Source: JAJXWB01 sp964634325 (GTDB lineage: Bacteria > Pseudomonadota > Alphaproteobacteria > Rhizobiales > Beijerinckiaceae). From it: DNA of 64,000 nt. The translations under genes and the position numbers were made by a program. The stretch lies in NCBI GenBank assembly GCA_964634325.1, contig CAZWJF010000004.1, forward strand, positions 148,896-212,895, in the 5' to 3' direction. Shown piece after piece: positions 17,129-25,821 of this stretch; the first letter of the stretch is position 1, and every line of letters begins with the position of its first letter. Below the pieces are notes generated by a model. The model saw only the letters and a list, made by a program, of their open reading frames with translations, searched no databases and was not told where the DNA came from.

Positions 17129-17206
17129 CGGAGTGTAGCGCAGCCCGGTTAGCGCACTAGTCTGGGGGACTAGGGGTCGTGGGTTCGAATCCCGCCACTC
17201 CGACCA
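17129..17206 (+). tRNA. tRNA-Pro (anticodon GGG)
   Basis: The acceptor stem pairs CGGAGTG (17129-17135) with CACTCCG (17196-17202), followed by A and an encoded CCA at 17204-17206. The anticodon stem CTAGT/ACTAG encloses a 7-base loop with GGG at 17164-17166. The T-arm has GGGTTCGAATCCC. It reads the CCC and CCU proline codons. The gene is intact and shows no integrated element beside it. Confidence 0.97.
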
Positions 17207-17233
17207 CCTATCGCGCCGGCGAAGGAACCGCCC

Positions 17234-17277
17234 AAACGAAACGGCCGACCTGTACATCCGAGGTCGACCGTTCGTTT
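17234..17277. terminator. Long hairpin downstream of tRNA-Pro
   Basis: AAACGA plus ACGGCCGACCT (17234-17251, one bulged A) pairs with AGGTCGACCGT plus TCGTTT (17261-17277) around a 9-base loop, a stem of about 17 base pairs with one mismatch. It starts 28 bases after the tRNA CCA. Its 3' arm is moderately T-rich, so a tRNA terminator is the simplest reading. Confidence 0.6.
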
Positions 17278-17440
17278 CGTCAGCATTCGATCTGACGAAT
17301 CACCTGATTAGAATCGCGGGCAATGCCGTCGTCAAGAGTCAACGGCTTTCGATATGCAATCCACATGTCGTTCGCCTGACGCTTCGTTCACGGTTCCGTG
17401 CTAACATGCTTGCCAAGATCGCGCTCAAACAGGCTCGTGC

Positions 17441-17719
17441 ATGTTCAATTCCTACCTGCGACTGGCCTTCGACATGACCATGCTGACGCTCGAAGCCCAG
17501 CAGGTCATTGCGCTGCGGATGATGCGGCTTGCGGTGGGCGGGCCGACCGTGGCGGCGCGGGAGACGCGGCGCATGGTGTCCGAGAAAGCCATGGCGGCCG
17601 TCGAAACCGGCGTGCATCTGGCGACCGGCGGGAGCCCGCACAAGGTCGTCCGCAATTACCGGAGCAAGGTGCAGGCAAATCGCGCGCGGCTCTCCGCGAA
17701 TGTGACGGGCTGGCGCTGA
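17441..17719 (+). CDS. Small helical protein of unknown function
   Basis: 92 residues, no signal peptide. The composition is Ala/Met/Arg-rich and helical (FNSYLRLAFDMTMLTLEAQQ, then VAARETRRMVSEKAMAAVETG). This resembles short phasin-like or antifreeze-like proteins often annotated as hypothetical in Hyphomicrobiales, but I cannot assign a family. Its TGA overlaps the likely CTG start of the aldose epimerase (CTGA at 17716-17719), which suggests cotranslation. Confidence 0.65.
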   Translation: MFNSYLRLAFDMTMLTLEAQQVIALRMMRLAVGGPTVAARETRRMVSEKAMAAVETGVHLATGGSPHKVVRNYRSKVQANRARLSANVTGWR

Positions 17720-18621
17720 GCGTCGTCGAACTCACGAGCGGCGCCGCGCGTCTGTCGCTCGCCCACGCGGGCGCTGAGCCGACGGCTTGGTCCATCGGCG
17801 GGACAGACCTGCTCTGGCGCGCCGATCCCGCAGCGTGGGCGCAGACCGCCCCGATCCTGTTTCCGGTCGTCGGCTGGACGCGCAGCGGGCGAATTCGACA
17901 TCGGGGAAAGACCTATCCGCTCGGCCTGCATGGTTTCGCCGCGTCGCAGCTTTTCGAGCCAGTGGATGCGACGGCCGATAGCGCGCGCCTGAGGCTCGAA
18001 GCCAGCGCCGCGACCCGCGCGCTCTATCCTTTCGAGTTTCGGCTGGATGCGGTCTACCAGCTCGAACCGCGCGCGCTCACCTGGACCCTGGAGGCGACCA
18101 ACCTCGGCGACGAGCCGATGCCATATGCGCTCGGCCTGCATCCGGGCTTCTGCTGGCCGTTGGCCGGGTCTGGAGAGACGCATTCCTTCGCTTTCGACCG
18201 GCTTGAGCACGCCGACGTTCCAATCATCGCGGCCGGCGGGCTGTTTTCTCCCGAGCGCCGCGCCATCCCGCTCGATGGGCGCCGTCTCGCCCTCACGCCA
18301 GAACTGATGGCCGAGGAGGCGTTGTGCTTTCTCGACATCGAGAGTCGCGGCGCGGTCTTCGACAACGGCGCGGGGGCGCGCCTGCGGATCGAACTCGACG
18401 ATTTTCCGCATATCGCGCTCTGGGCGCGCCCGCCGGCGCCGTTCCTGTGCATCGAGGCGTGGACCGGACATGGCGATCCGGTCGGCTTTGCCGGAGAATT
18501 GTCCGAGAAGCCGTCGATGCGCCTGCTCGCGCCGGGCGAGACGGGCCGCCACTGCGCCCGCTTTTCACTGGAAACGGACGCGCCGCGCGCCGATCGGCTT
18601 GGCGCCGCAGCGGCGGTCTGA
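17716..18621 (+). CDS. Aldose 1-epimerase family protein
   Basis: About 301 residues, galactose-mutarotase fold, probably interconverting alpha and beta anomers of an unidentified sugar. Family motifs include a catalytic-site region LYPFEFRLDAVYQLE, GLHPGFCWPL with the conserved His, and a late Glu in FLCIEAWTGHGDP. The frame lacks an ATG, GTG or TTG near the expected N-terminus. Homologues normally begin like xSVVELTSG, which places the start at the CTG at 17716, overlapping the upstream stop as CTGA. A sequencing error or an unrecognised start is the alternative. Confidence 0.85.
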   Translation: MSVVELTSGAARLSLAHAGAEPTAWSIGGTDLLWRADPAAWAQTAPILFPVVGWTRSGRIRHRGKTYPLGLHGFAASQLFEPVDATADSARLRLEASAATRALYPFEFRLDAVYQLEPRALTWTLEATNLGDEPMPYALGLHPGFCWPLAGSGETHSFAFDRLEHADVPIIAAGGLFSPERRAIPLDGRRLALTPELMAEEALCFLDIESRGAVFDNGAGARLRIELDDFPHIALWARPPAPFLCIEAWTGHGDPVGFAGELSEKPSMRLLAPGETGRHCARFSLETDAPRADRLGAAAAV

Positions 18622-18663
18622 CAGAAGAACCCCGAACGCGAACCAATCGAAACGGGCTTGGCG

Positions 18664-19572
18664 ATGAGCGACTTTCTGCGGCCATCCGGGAGCAAGGCTC
18701 TCATTATCGACGGCAAGATCGCGGCGGCCGGCGTCGTCGAGGAGACGCGCGCGCGCACGCAGGCGCTGATTGCGCGAGGCGTGACGCCCGGTCTGGCGGT
18801 GGTGCTGGTCGGCGAGGATCCGGCGAGCGGCGTTTATGTCCGCTCCAAGAGCCGCATGGCGGGATCGCTCGGTTTCCATTCCGTGCAGCACAATCTGCCG
18901 GCCGATGTGCCGCAGGCCGAGCTGAACGCGCTCGTCGAAAGGCTCAACGCCGATCCGAAGGTCCACGGCATCCTCGTCCAGCTGCCGCTGCCGAAGGGCC
19001 TCGATACAGCCGATGCGCTGGAACGGATCGATCCGCGCAAGGACGTCGACGGCATCCATCCGGTCAACGCCGGCCTGCTGGCGACGGGCGCGATGGACCG
19101 CGCGCTTCTGCCGTGCACTCCGGTCGGCTCGATGCGATTGATCGAGCGCACCGCCGCCGCGCTCGGCCGCAAGGTCGAGGGCGCCGAAGCGATCGTCATC
19201 GGCCGCTCGAACCTGATGGGCAAGCCGATGGCGCAGTTGCTGCTCGCAGCCAACGCCACCGTGACGATGGCGCATTCGCGCACGCGCGACCTCGCCGACG
19301 TCGTGCGCCGCGCGGATATCGTGGTCGCGGCGGTCGGCCAGCCGGACATGGTCAAGGGCGACTGGATCAAGGAGGGCGCCATCGTGATCGACGTCGGCAT
19401 CAACCGCGTGCCGACGGCGGACGGCAAGTATCGCCTGACCGGCGACGTGGCCTACGAGGAAGCCTTGCAGCGCGCGGCCGCGATCACGCCGGTGCCGGGC
19501 GGCGTCGGGCAGATGACGGTGCCGTTGTTGATGGCCAATACGGTGGAGGCGGCGAGCCGGGCGTCGGCGTAG
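18664..19572 (+). CDS. folD: Bifunctional methylene-THF dehydrogenase / methenyl-THF cyclohydrolase
   Basis: About 302 residues. FolD interconverts methylene- and formyl-tetrahydrofolate with NADP. The YVRSK segment holds the catalytic Tyr and Lys, followed by HGILVQLPLPKG, then DVDGIHPVN, the NADP-binding stretch VIGRSNLMGKPMAQLL and the C-terminal TPVPGGVGQMTVPLLM. All are standard. The ATG at 18664 is preferred to a TTG two codons earlier. A Crp-family gene follows in the same direction. Confidence 0.97.
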   Translation: MSDFLRPSGSKALIIDGKIAAAGVVEETRARTQALIARGVTPGLAVVLVGEDPASGVYVRSKSRMAGSLGFHSVQHNLPADVPQAELNALVERLNADPKVHGILVQLPLPKGLDTADALERIDPRKDVDGIHPVNAGLLATGAMDRALLPCTPVGSMRLIERTAAALGRKVEGAEAIVIGRSNLMGKPMAQLLLAANATVTMAHSRTRDLADVVRRADIVVAAVGQPDMVKGDWIKEGAIVIDVGINRVPTADGKYRLTGDVAYEEALQRAAAITPVPGGVGQMTVPLLMANTVEAASRASA

Positions 19573-19640
19573 ACGGCGGCGCCGCGTCTGCTACAGTTCC
19601 AACGACGGCCGCTCGTGGGCGGCGGGGGGATTGGCCGGCC

Positions 19641-20330
19641 ATGCAGAGTCTCGCGAGACACCCGTTCTTCAAGGATGTCGCCGGGTTTGACTTCGAGCGC
19701 TTCGATCGGCGCGTCGTCTGGAAGAAATGCGACGACGGCGAGACCATCGTCGATTTCGAGGACAAGTCGACAGACGTCTATTTCCTGCTGTCGGGCGAGG
19801 TGCGCGTCCTGCTGCGCACCGCGGCCGGCAAGGAGGTGATCCTCGCGGACATCAAGGCCGGCGAATTCTTCGGCGAAATGTCGGCGATCGACGGCATACC
19901 CCGTTCGGCCAACGTGACCGCTCTGACCAAGGCGGAAGTCGGGATCATGCCGTCCTCGGTGTTCCGCGACATTCTGTTTTCGACGCAGGCGGCCTGCGAC
20001 AAGGTCTTGCGGCTTCTGACGCACCGCGTGCGCGACGTGAACACCCGGCTCGCCGAGATGGCGATCTTCGATCTGCGCCATCGGCTCTATTCCGAACTGC
20101 TGCGTCTTTCGCATCCACGCCCGGGCCACGCCGGCGAGCGCGTCGTGACGCCGCCGCCGTTTCACCACGTCGTCGCCGCGCGGATCGGTTGCCGACGCGA
20201 ACAGGTGACGCGCGAACTTTCGAACATGTCGCACGAGGGGTTGGTGGAGAAGACCCGCGGCGCGCTGGTGCTGACCAAACCGCAGGTGCTCGAGGCGCGA
20301 CTGGCCGAGGCCCTGCGCGAGGGCGAATGA
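19641..20330 (+). CDS. Crp/Fnr-family transcriptional regulator
   Basis: 229 residues from the ATG at 19641. The N-terminal cyclic-nucleotide-binding barrel shows FLLSGEVRVLLRTAAGKEVILADIKAG in parts and GEFFGEMSAIDGIPRSANV, the position of the phosphate-binding cassette. The PRSA sequence there resembles the cAMP-binding RxxA motif. The C-terminal helix-turn-helix is HHVVAARIGCRREQVTREL. There is no Fnr-type cysteine cluster. It ends one base before the GTG of the ABC ATPase gene, so it may be cotranscribed with and control the importer. Confidence 0.92.
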   Translation: MQSLARHPFFKDVAGFDFERFDRRVVWKKCDDGETIVDFEDKSTDVYFLLSGEVRVLLRTAAGKEVILADIKAGEFFGEMSAIDGIPRSANVTALTKAEVGIMPSSVFRDILFSTQAACDKVLRLLTHRVRDVNTRLAEMAIFDLRHRLYSELLRLSHPRPGHAGERVVTPPPFHHVVAARIGCRREQVTRELSNMSHEGLVEKTRGALVLTKPQVLEARLAEALREGE

Positions 20331-21401
20331 GTGTCTGAAGCGCCGAGTTTGCAGTTCGAGAACGTCTCGAAACGTTTCGGCGCGACAGTGGCGGTCGATG
20401 GCGTCTCGGTCGCCGTCGCGCCGGGCGAGTTCTTCGCGCTGCTCGGCCCGTCCGGTTGCGGCAAGACGACCTTGATGCGCATGGCCGCGGGCTTCGAACG
20501 GCCCGACGACGGACGCGTGCTGATCGACGGCGTGGATGCGACCGATACGCCGCCCTATCGCCGCCCGGCGAACATGATGTTCCAGTCCTACGCGCTCTTT
20601 CCGCACATGAGCGTCGCGGACAACATCGCCTTCGGCCTGAAGGCCGCCGGGCTGTCGCGCGAGACGACCGCCGCGCGCGTCGCCGAGATGATGCGGCTCG
20701 CGCAATTGCAGGGACTGGAAAAGCGCAGGCCGCATCAACTTTCCGGCGGACAGAAGCAGCGCGCGGCGCTCGCCCGCGCGCTCGCGCGCGGCACGAAACT
20801 TCTGTTGCTCGACGAGCCGCTCGGCGCGCTCGATCGCAAGCTGCGCGAGGAAACGCAGTTCGAGCTGATGGACATCCAGAAGCGACTGGGCGCGGCCTTC
20901 GTCGTCGTCACGCACGACCAGGACGAGGCCATGTCGATGGCCGACCGCATCGCGGTGATGCGCGCCGGCCGGATCGAGCAGATCGGCGCCCCGGCGGAGA
21001 TCTACGAGCGGCCGCGCACGCGGTTCGTCGCGGACTTCATCGGCGAGATCAACATTTTCGAAGGCAAGGCGACCCGCGTTTGCGAGACGCTGCGGTTCGA
21101 TACGCAGGAAGGTTCGATCGAGGCGGCCGCGCCCGCTTCGTTCGCAGATGGCGCGACGATGGCCGTCGCCGTGCGGCCAGAGCGGATGCGCTTTGCGGCG
21201 ACGGGCGAGCAGGGCGCGAACAGGCTGGCAGGCGTCGTGCACGATGTCGCCTATCGCGGCGACCGTCGCCTTTTTCGCGTGCGGTTGAATTCTGGCGCGT
21301 TGGCGCGCGTTGCGACTTCGGCTGCGATGGAGGCGCCGTCGCCCGGCGCGGAGGTGACGGTCGCTTTCGATCCAACCGCATGCGTGGTCCTCGATGGCTA
21401 G
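20331..21401 (+). CDS. Polyamine-type ABC transporter ATP-binding protein
   Basis: 356 residues, PotA/PotG-like. Walker A is GPSGCGKTT, the signature LSGGQKQRAALARAL, Walker B LLLLDEPLGALD, and the H-loop VTHDQDEAMSMADR. A TOBE domain follows from about residue 270, with VAVRPERMR. The start is a GTG directly abutting the regulator's stop. The importer probably takes up putrescine/spermidine or a related compound. The substrate is inferred only from family similarity. Confidence 0.93.
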   Translation: MSEAPSLQFENVSKRFGATVAVDGVSVAVAPGEFFALLGPSGCGKTTLMRMAAGFERPDDGRVLIDGVDATDTPPYRRPANMMFQSYALFPHMSVADNIAFGLKAAGLSRETTAARVAEMMRLAQLQGLEKRRPHQLSGGQKQRAALARALARGTKLLLLDEPLGALDRKLREETQFELMDIQKRLGAAFVVVTHDQDEAMSMADRIAVMRAGRIEQIGAPAEIYERPRTRFVADFIGEINIFEGKATRVCETLRFDTQEGSIEAAAPASFADGATMAVAVRPERMRFAATGEQGANRLAGVVHDVAYRGDRRLFRVRLNSGALARVATSAAMEAPSPGAEVTVAFDPTACVVLDG

Positions 21402-22299
21402 CGGCGTGAGGCGAGGGACGCGGTTTTGGGCGCTCGCCGTTCCCTACGGCTGGCTGGCGCTGTTCTTCCTCGCGCCGCTGGTTCTCGTGTTCAAGATATC
21501 GCTGTCGAAATCTGCGATCGCGATGCCGCCGTACGAGCCGGTCTTCAACCTGGCGGACGGACTTGCGGGCTGGATCGCGCAGGCCCAGAAATTCTCGCTC
21601 GATTCCTATCGCGGCCTCGCCGACGATTCCCTCTACCTCCAGTCCTATCTTTCGTCGCTGGCCATCGCCGGCGTATCGACAGCTATCGCTCTGCTGGTCG
21701 CCTATCCGCTCGCGCTGGCCATCGCTCGGTCCGGCCCGCGGGTTCGGCCAACGCTGATCGCGCTCGCGGTCGCGCCGTTCTGGACCAGCTTTCTCATTCG
21801 CGTCTACGCCTGGATCGCGATCCTGAAGGACGAAGGCTTCCTCAACCACGCGCTGCTGGCGCTCGGCGTGATCGACAAGTCGCTGGAGATTTTCGCGACC
21901 AACACGGCGGTCGTGATCGGCATCGTCTATTCCTATCTGCCGTTCGTCATTCTGCCGATCTACAACGCGCTGGAAAAGCAGGATGCGGCCTTGCGCGAGG
22001 CGGCGGCCGATCTCGGCGCGACGCCGCTCGGGACGTTTCTGCGCGTGACGCTGCCGCTTTCGTCGCCCGGCGTCCTCGCCGGCGCGCTGCTGATGTTCAT
22101 TCCCGCCGTCGGCGAATTCGTCATTCCCGATCTGCTGGGCGGCTCGGACACGATCATGATCGGCCGCACCATGTGGAACGACTTTTTCGAGAACCGCGAC
22201 TGGCCTGCCGCATCGGCAGGAGCGATCGTGCTGCTGGCGCTGCTCGTCGGCCCGATCGTCTGGTTCGAGCGCCGGCAGGAGCGGGAGCAGGCGCGATGA
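21394..22299 (+). CDS. ABC transporter permease (PotB/PotH-like)
   Basis: 301 residues with six membrane segments. The EAA loop reads ALREAAADLGATPLGTFLRV, the contact site for the ATPase, followed by PLSSPGVLAGALLMFIPAVGEFVIPDLLGG, which is highly characteristic of the PotB/PotH group. It overlaps the ATPase gene by 8 bases and the next permease by 4 (ATGA). A single inner-membrane half-channel, partner of the following gene. Confidence 0.94.
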   Translation: MASGVRRGTRFWALAVPYGWLALFFLAPLVLVFKISLSKSAIAMPPYEPVFNLADGLAGWIAQAQKFSLDSYRGLADDSLYLQSYLSSLAIAGVSTAIALLVAYPLALAIARSGPRVRPTLIALAVAPFWTSFLIRVYAWIAILKDEGFLNHALLALGVIDKSLEIFATNTAVVIGIVYSYLPFVILPIYNALEKQDAALREAAADLGATPLGTFLRVTLPLSSPGVLAGALLMFIPAVGEFVIPDLLGGSDTIMIGRTMWNDFFENRDWPAASAGAIVLLALLVGPIVWFERRQEREQAR

Positions 22300-23081
22300 A
22301 GGATCTGCGCGCCGTGCGCCTGGTCGCGCTCCTGTTCGGCTTCGCGTTTCTCTACGCGCCGATCGTCCTGCTCGTGGTCTACAGCTTCAACGCCTCGAAG
22401 CTCGTCACGGTCTGGGCCGGCTTTTCGACGCGCTGGTACGGCGCGCTGTTCGAAAACCAGCAATTGCTCGAAGCAGCGCGCGTGAGCTTCTCGGTCGCCG
22501 TAATCTCCGCCGCCATCGCCACCGTCAACGGAACGCTGGCCGCCTTCGCGCTCGAGCGGCTTGGCCGCTTTCGATCGCGTTCGCTGTTCGTCGGCTCGAT
22601 CTACGCGCCGCTGGTGATGCCCGAAGTCATTCTCGGCCTGTCGCTGCTCTTGATCTTCGTCGCGCTCGGCGTCGAGCGCGGTTTCTGGACGATCGTCGCC
22701 GCGCACGCGACTTTCACGATGTGTTTTGCGACCGTCGTGATCCGCGCGCGGCTGCACGGCATGGACCGCTCGCTGGAAGAGGCGGCGATGGATCTGGGCG
22801 CGGGACCGGCTGCGACCTTCTTTCGCGTCGTCCTGCCGCTGCTCGCGCCAGGCCTGATCAGCGCCTACATGCTCGCATTCATTCTCTCGCTGGACGATCT
22901 GGTCATCTCCAGCTTCACCTCGGGCCCGGGCTCTACGACGTTGCCGATGCGCATCTACAGTCAGGTGCGTCTCGGCGTGACGCCGGAGATCAACGCCATG
23001 TCGAGCCTGCTGCTCGCAGCTGTGGGCGTCGCGCTGCTGATTTCCGCGGTCGCCGGCGGACGACGGCCCCGACCCAGCTGA
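22296..23081 (+). CDS. ABC transporter permease (PotC/PotI-like)
   Basis: 261 residues from the ATG at 22296 inside the upstream stop codon. The N-terminus APIVLLVVYSFNASK is typical of PotC/PotI. The EAA loop is LEEAAMDLGAGPAATFFRVV, followed by LAPGLISAYMLAFILSLDDL, also family-specific. It completes the permease pair. No periplasmic binding-protein gene follows. Transcription converges on the AsmA gene 4 bases beyond. Confidence 0.94.
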   Translation: MKDLRAVRLVALLFGFAFLYAPIVLLVVYSFNASKLVTVWAGFSTRWYGALFENQQLLEAARVSFSVAVISAAIATVNGTLAAFALERLGRFRSRSLFVGSIYAPLVMPEVILGLSLLLIFVALGVERGFWTIVAAHATFTMCFATVVIRARLHGMDRSLEEAAMDLGAGPAATFFRVVLPLLAPGLISAYMLAFILSLDDLVISSFTSGPGSTTLPMRIYSQVRLGVTPEINAMSSLLLAAVGVALLISAVAGGRRPRPS

Positions 23082-23085
23082 TTTC

Positions 23086-25029
23086 TTACTGCGCGGGTTC
23101 GTCCGTCTTGCGCGGCGCAAACAGCATGCGCGCGGCGCCGGATCGACGAATGAAACTGCTGGCGTCGGGCACGATCGAGGGATTGTCCCAGGAGCCCTGA
23201 ATGTCGAATGCGAAGCCGGGTCCGTCGGGTCTGGGCTCGCCGGCGCCGTCGCTCGCGGCCACCGTCGCATGCAGCGCCATTTGCCTTTCGGCGATCTGCG
23301 CCGTCCCGGCCAGCGCCAGTGCGTAGCCGTCGCCCCTGGCGGTCGCATCGGCGACGGTGGCCACGCCGTTGGCGATTTCCGTCGAAACGCTCGCGCTCGC
23401 GAACGGGGTCCGGCCGCTGTGAATGTTCATCACGGTCGCGAGCGGCCGCTTGTCGATCCGCCGAAGGACACGCTCGACATCGATGCCGGCGATGTCGCCC
23501 TTCGTCAGCTCCATGTCGCCGTGCCCGTTCAGCGACCGCGCGATCTGATCGAAACTGCCGCCGGTGCCGTCGATCGACAGATGCAGGTTGGCGAGGCCCG
23601 AGACGTGAGACTCGCCGAAACGGTCCCAGCCCAGCGCACCCCAGTCGAGGCCGCGCGCCTCGATATTGCATTTCATGTCGAGCCCCGCCTTGTCGGACGG
23701 CGAGACGACGAGACGCGCCTTGACGGCGCCCTTGTACATCGACGCGTCCGCAAGCGACGCATCCAGCCTGCCGTCGCGCAACAAGACCGCCCCTGCCAGA
23801 TCGCGGGCCTGCACGCGCTCGTAGACCGCGCGCGCGGCGGACAGGCGCAGGTCGAGATCGAAACTGTCCCGATCGCGCCAGACGATGGGCTCCTGGCTGA
23901 AATGCCCGTCGCGGCCGATCAAAGGGGAGGCGTAGCGGAACAGTTCGCTGAGATCGAGACTCGATGTCGCGAGCGTTCCCGACAGGATGGGGCGTTCGTC
24001 GTCGGCGCGTACGGCGAGCGCGCCTTCGAACGACGAGCTATTGAGCTTCAGTCGGACGTCCGCGAGGTCGACGCCCTTCGCGCCGGCGTCGGCTGTGGCG
24101 TCGATCGATGCGCGGCCCAGGGCGACCGGCAAGGGGACCGCGACCCGCAACGTCTGCAAGGTTTCGCGCAGCGAATCCGTCGTTGCGACGACGCGCCCCT
24201 GGAAATGAGGGCGCTGACCGGCTGCGACCGTGCCGTTGGCCGAGAACGACAGGCCCGGCGATTTGATCTGCAACGTCATGCGCGAATTGTCGCCGCGCAG
24301 CATATCCGATGGACGTCCGACCCATAGCGAGACCGAGCCGCGCTGACCGCGCCAGGTCGCTTCGCCGTCCAGCGCCGCTGGCGAGGCGACCGTGCGCCAA
24401 TCGAGCGTCGCGTTGATGTTTTCGAGACTGTCGATGGTCGTCCCGTTGCGCCGCAGTTCGGCCGCACCGTCGACCAACGAGACGACGCCGAGCCGCGCCC
24501 TGTCGGCCTTGGCTGCTTCCGGCGAGGCCGGCTTGGCGTCGGCGGCGCGGACAGCCGCGCCGGCGGTCGTCATCGGCCTAGCGTCGATATCGACGATCAG
24601 CTTCGGCCGCAGGAGTTCCGCGCGGTAGAGCTCCAGGCGCCCGGCGAGCAAAGGCAGGATGCGCACCTGGCCCGACAGCTGTTCGGCCATGATGACCATC
24701 GCTGCGCGCGGCTCGACGAAATTGATCTTCTCGAGACGAACGTGCGGATGCGGCAGCAGCGAGAAGGTCGAGCGGCCTTCGGTGAAGACGTAGAGCCCGG
24801 ACGACGAACGCAATTGCGCGGCGATTTCCTCGCGCAGCGCGCCACGGGACACCGTCCACGGCGCGACAGCGGCGGCAAGGCCGCATGCGAACAGAACCGC
24901 AGCGGCGGCGCGCCAAATCCGTCCGAACCGGTCGTTGGGCCAGAGGCGGCCCCGCCATGCCGACGCGCCGGAGCCGACGGGCGCGTCGTGCGCGGTCGCC
25001 TTGTCGGCTCGGGTGCGGAATCCGAACAT
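23086..25029 (-). CDS. AsmA-family protein
   Basis: 647 residues. A cytoplasmic N-terminal stretch of about 40 residues precedes one membrane anchor (IWRAAAAVLFACGLAAAVAP). The rest is periplasmic. AsmA signatures are the FSLLPHPHVRLEKINF segment with an RGxLxxDG-like neighbourhood, and the C-terminal LNLSIDGTGGSFDQIARSLNGHGDMELT-type repeat seen here as LNGHGDMELTKGDIAGIDVE. The family is thought to act in outer-membrane biogenesis and lipid transport between membranes. Confidence 0.88.
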   Translation of the reverse strand: MFGFRTRADKATAHDAPVGSGASAWRGRLWPNDRFGRIWRAAAAVLFACGLAAAVAPWTVSRGALREEIAAQLRSSSGLYVFTEGRSTFSLLPHPHVRLEKINFVEPRAAMVIMAEQLSGQVRILPLLAGRLELYRAELLRPKLIVDIDARPMTTAGAAVRAADAKPASPEAAKADRARLGVVSLVDGAAELRRNGTTIDSLENINATLDWRTVASPAALDGEATWRGQRGSVSLWVGRPSDMLRGDNSRMTLQIKSPGLSFSANGTVAAGQRPHFQGRVVATTDSLRETLQTLRVAVPLPVALGRASIDATADAGAKGVDLADVRLKLNSSSFEGALAVRADDERPILSGTLATSSLDLSELFRYASPLIGRDGHFSQEPIVWRDRDSFDLDLRLSAARAVYERVQARDLAGAVLLRDGRLDASLADASMYKGAVKARLVVSPSDKAGLDMKCNIEARGLDWGALGWDRFGESHVSGLANLHLSIDGTGGSFDQIARSLNGHGDMELTKGDIAGIDVERVLRRIDKRPLATVMNIHSGRTPFASASVSTEIANGVATVADATARGDGYALALAGTAQIAERQMALHATVAASDGAGEPRPDGPGFAFDIQGSWDNPSIVPDASSFIRRSGAARMLFAPRKTDEPAQ

Positions 25030-25140
25030 GTGCGAGCGTCGGCCGTTCTGCTGGAAAGGGTCCGGAAGAGCCTTCGACGAAAAGCGAGGCGAAATCGTGG
25101 CCCTCGGGCCGGGCGGCGAGCCGCCGCCCGGATCGGGCGA

Positions 25141-25809
25141 TCAGGCCGCCTTGGCCAGTGCGACTTCGAAATGCGCCTCGGTATTGGCCCTGACGTGATC
25201 GAGCGTCACGTCGGGGGCCAGTTCGATCAGCTTCATGTCGCCGAGGCCATGCTTGTCGATGGTGAAGACGGCGAGGTCTGTGATCACCATGTCGACGACG
25301 CGCGCGCCGGTCAGCGGCAACGTGCAGCGGCGCAGCAGCTTCTTCTCGATCGTCCCGTCCTTGGCCTTGGCGACGTGATCCATGACCACGACCACTTTCT
25401 TCACGCCGGCCACGAGGTCCATGGCGCCGCCCATGCCCTTCACCATCTTGCCGGGGATCATCCAGTTGGCGAGATCGCCGTTTTCGGCGACCTGCATGGC
25501 GCCGAGGATCGACAGGTCGATGTGCCCGCCGCGGATCATCGCGAAGGAATCCGCGGACGAGAAATAGCTCGTCGTCGGCAGCTCGGTGATCGTCTGCTTG
25601 CCGGCGTTGATGAGGTCGGCGTCCTCCTCGCCCTCGTACGGGAAGGGGCCCATGCCGAGCATGCCGTTCTCGCTCTGGAGCGACACTTTCATGCCCTTGG
25701 GAATGTAGTTCGACACGAGGGTAGGAATGCCGATGCCGAGATTGACGTAGAACCCATCGCGAAGCTCTTGCGCTGCGCGGGCGGCCATCTGGTCTCTGGT
25801 CCAAGCCAT
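25141..25809 (-). CDS. scoB: 3-oxoacid CoA-transferase subunit B
   Basis: 222 residues. With ScoA it transfers CoA from succinyl-CoA to a 3-oxoacid such as acetoacetate. The SENG motif in LQSENGMLGMGPFPYEG carries the glutamate that forms the enzyme-CoA thioester, and GIGIPTLVSNYIPKG precedes it. Length is typical of the beta subunit. It lies 12 bases downstream of scoA and is surely cotranscribed with it. Confidence 0.94.
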   Translation of the reverse strand: MAWTRDQMAARAAQELRDGFYVNLGIGIPTLVSNYIPKGMKVSLQSENGMLGMGPFPYEGEEDADLINAGKQTITELPTTSYFSSADSFAMIRGGHIDLSILGAMQVAENGDLANWMIPGKMVKGMGGAMDLVAGVKKVVVVMDHVAKAKDGTIEKKLLRRCTLPLTGARVVDMVITDLAVFTIDKHGLGDMKLIELAPDVTLDHVRANTEAHFEVALAKAA

Positions 25810-25821
25810 GCTTCGATCTCC

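Noticed and set aside
17129..17440. Integrated element at tRNA-Pro
   Set aside because: No integrase gene and no repeat of the tRNA 3' end is visible downstream within the window.
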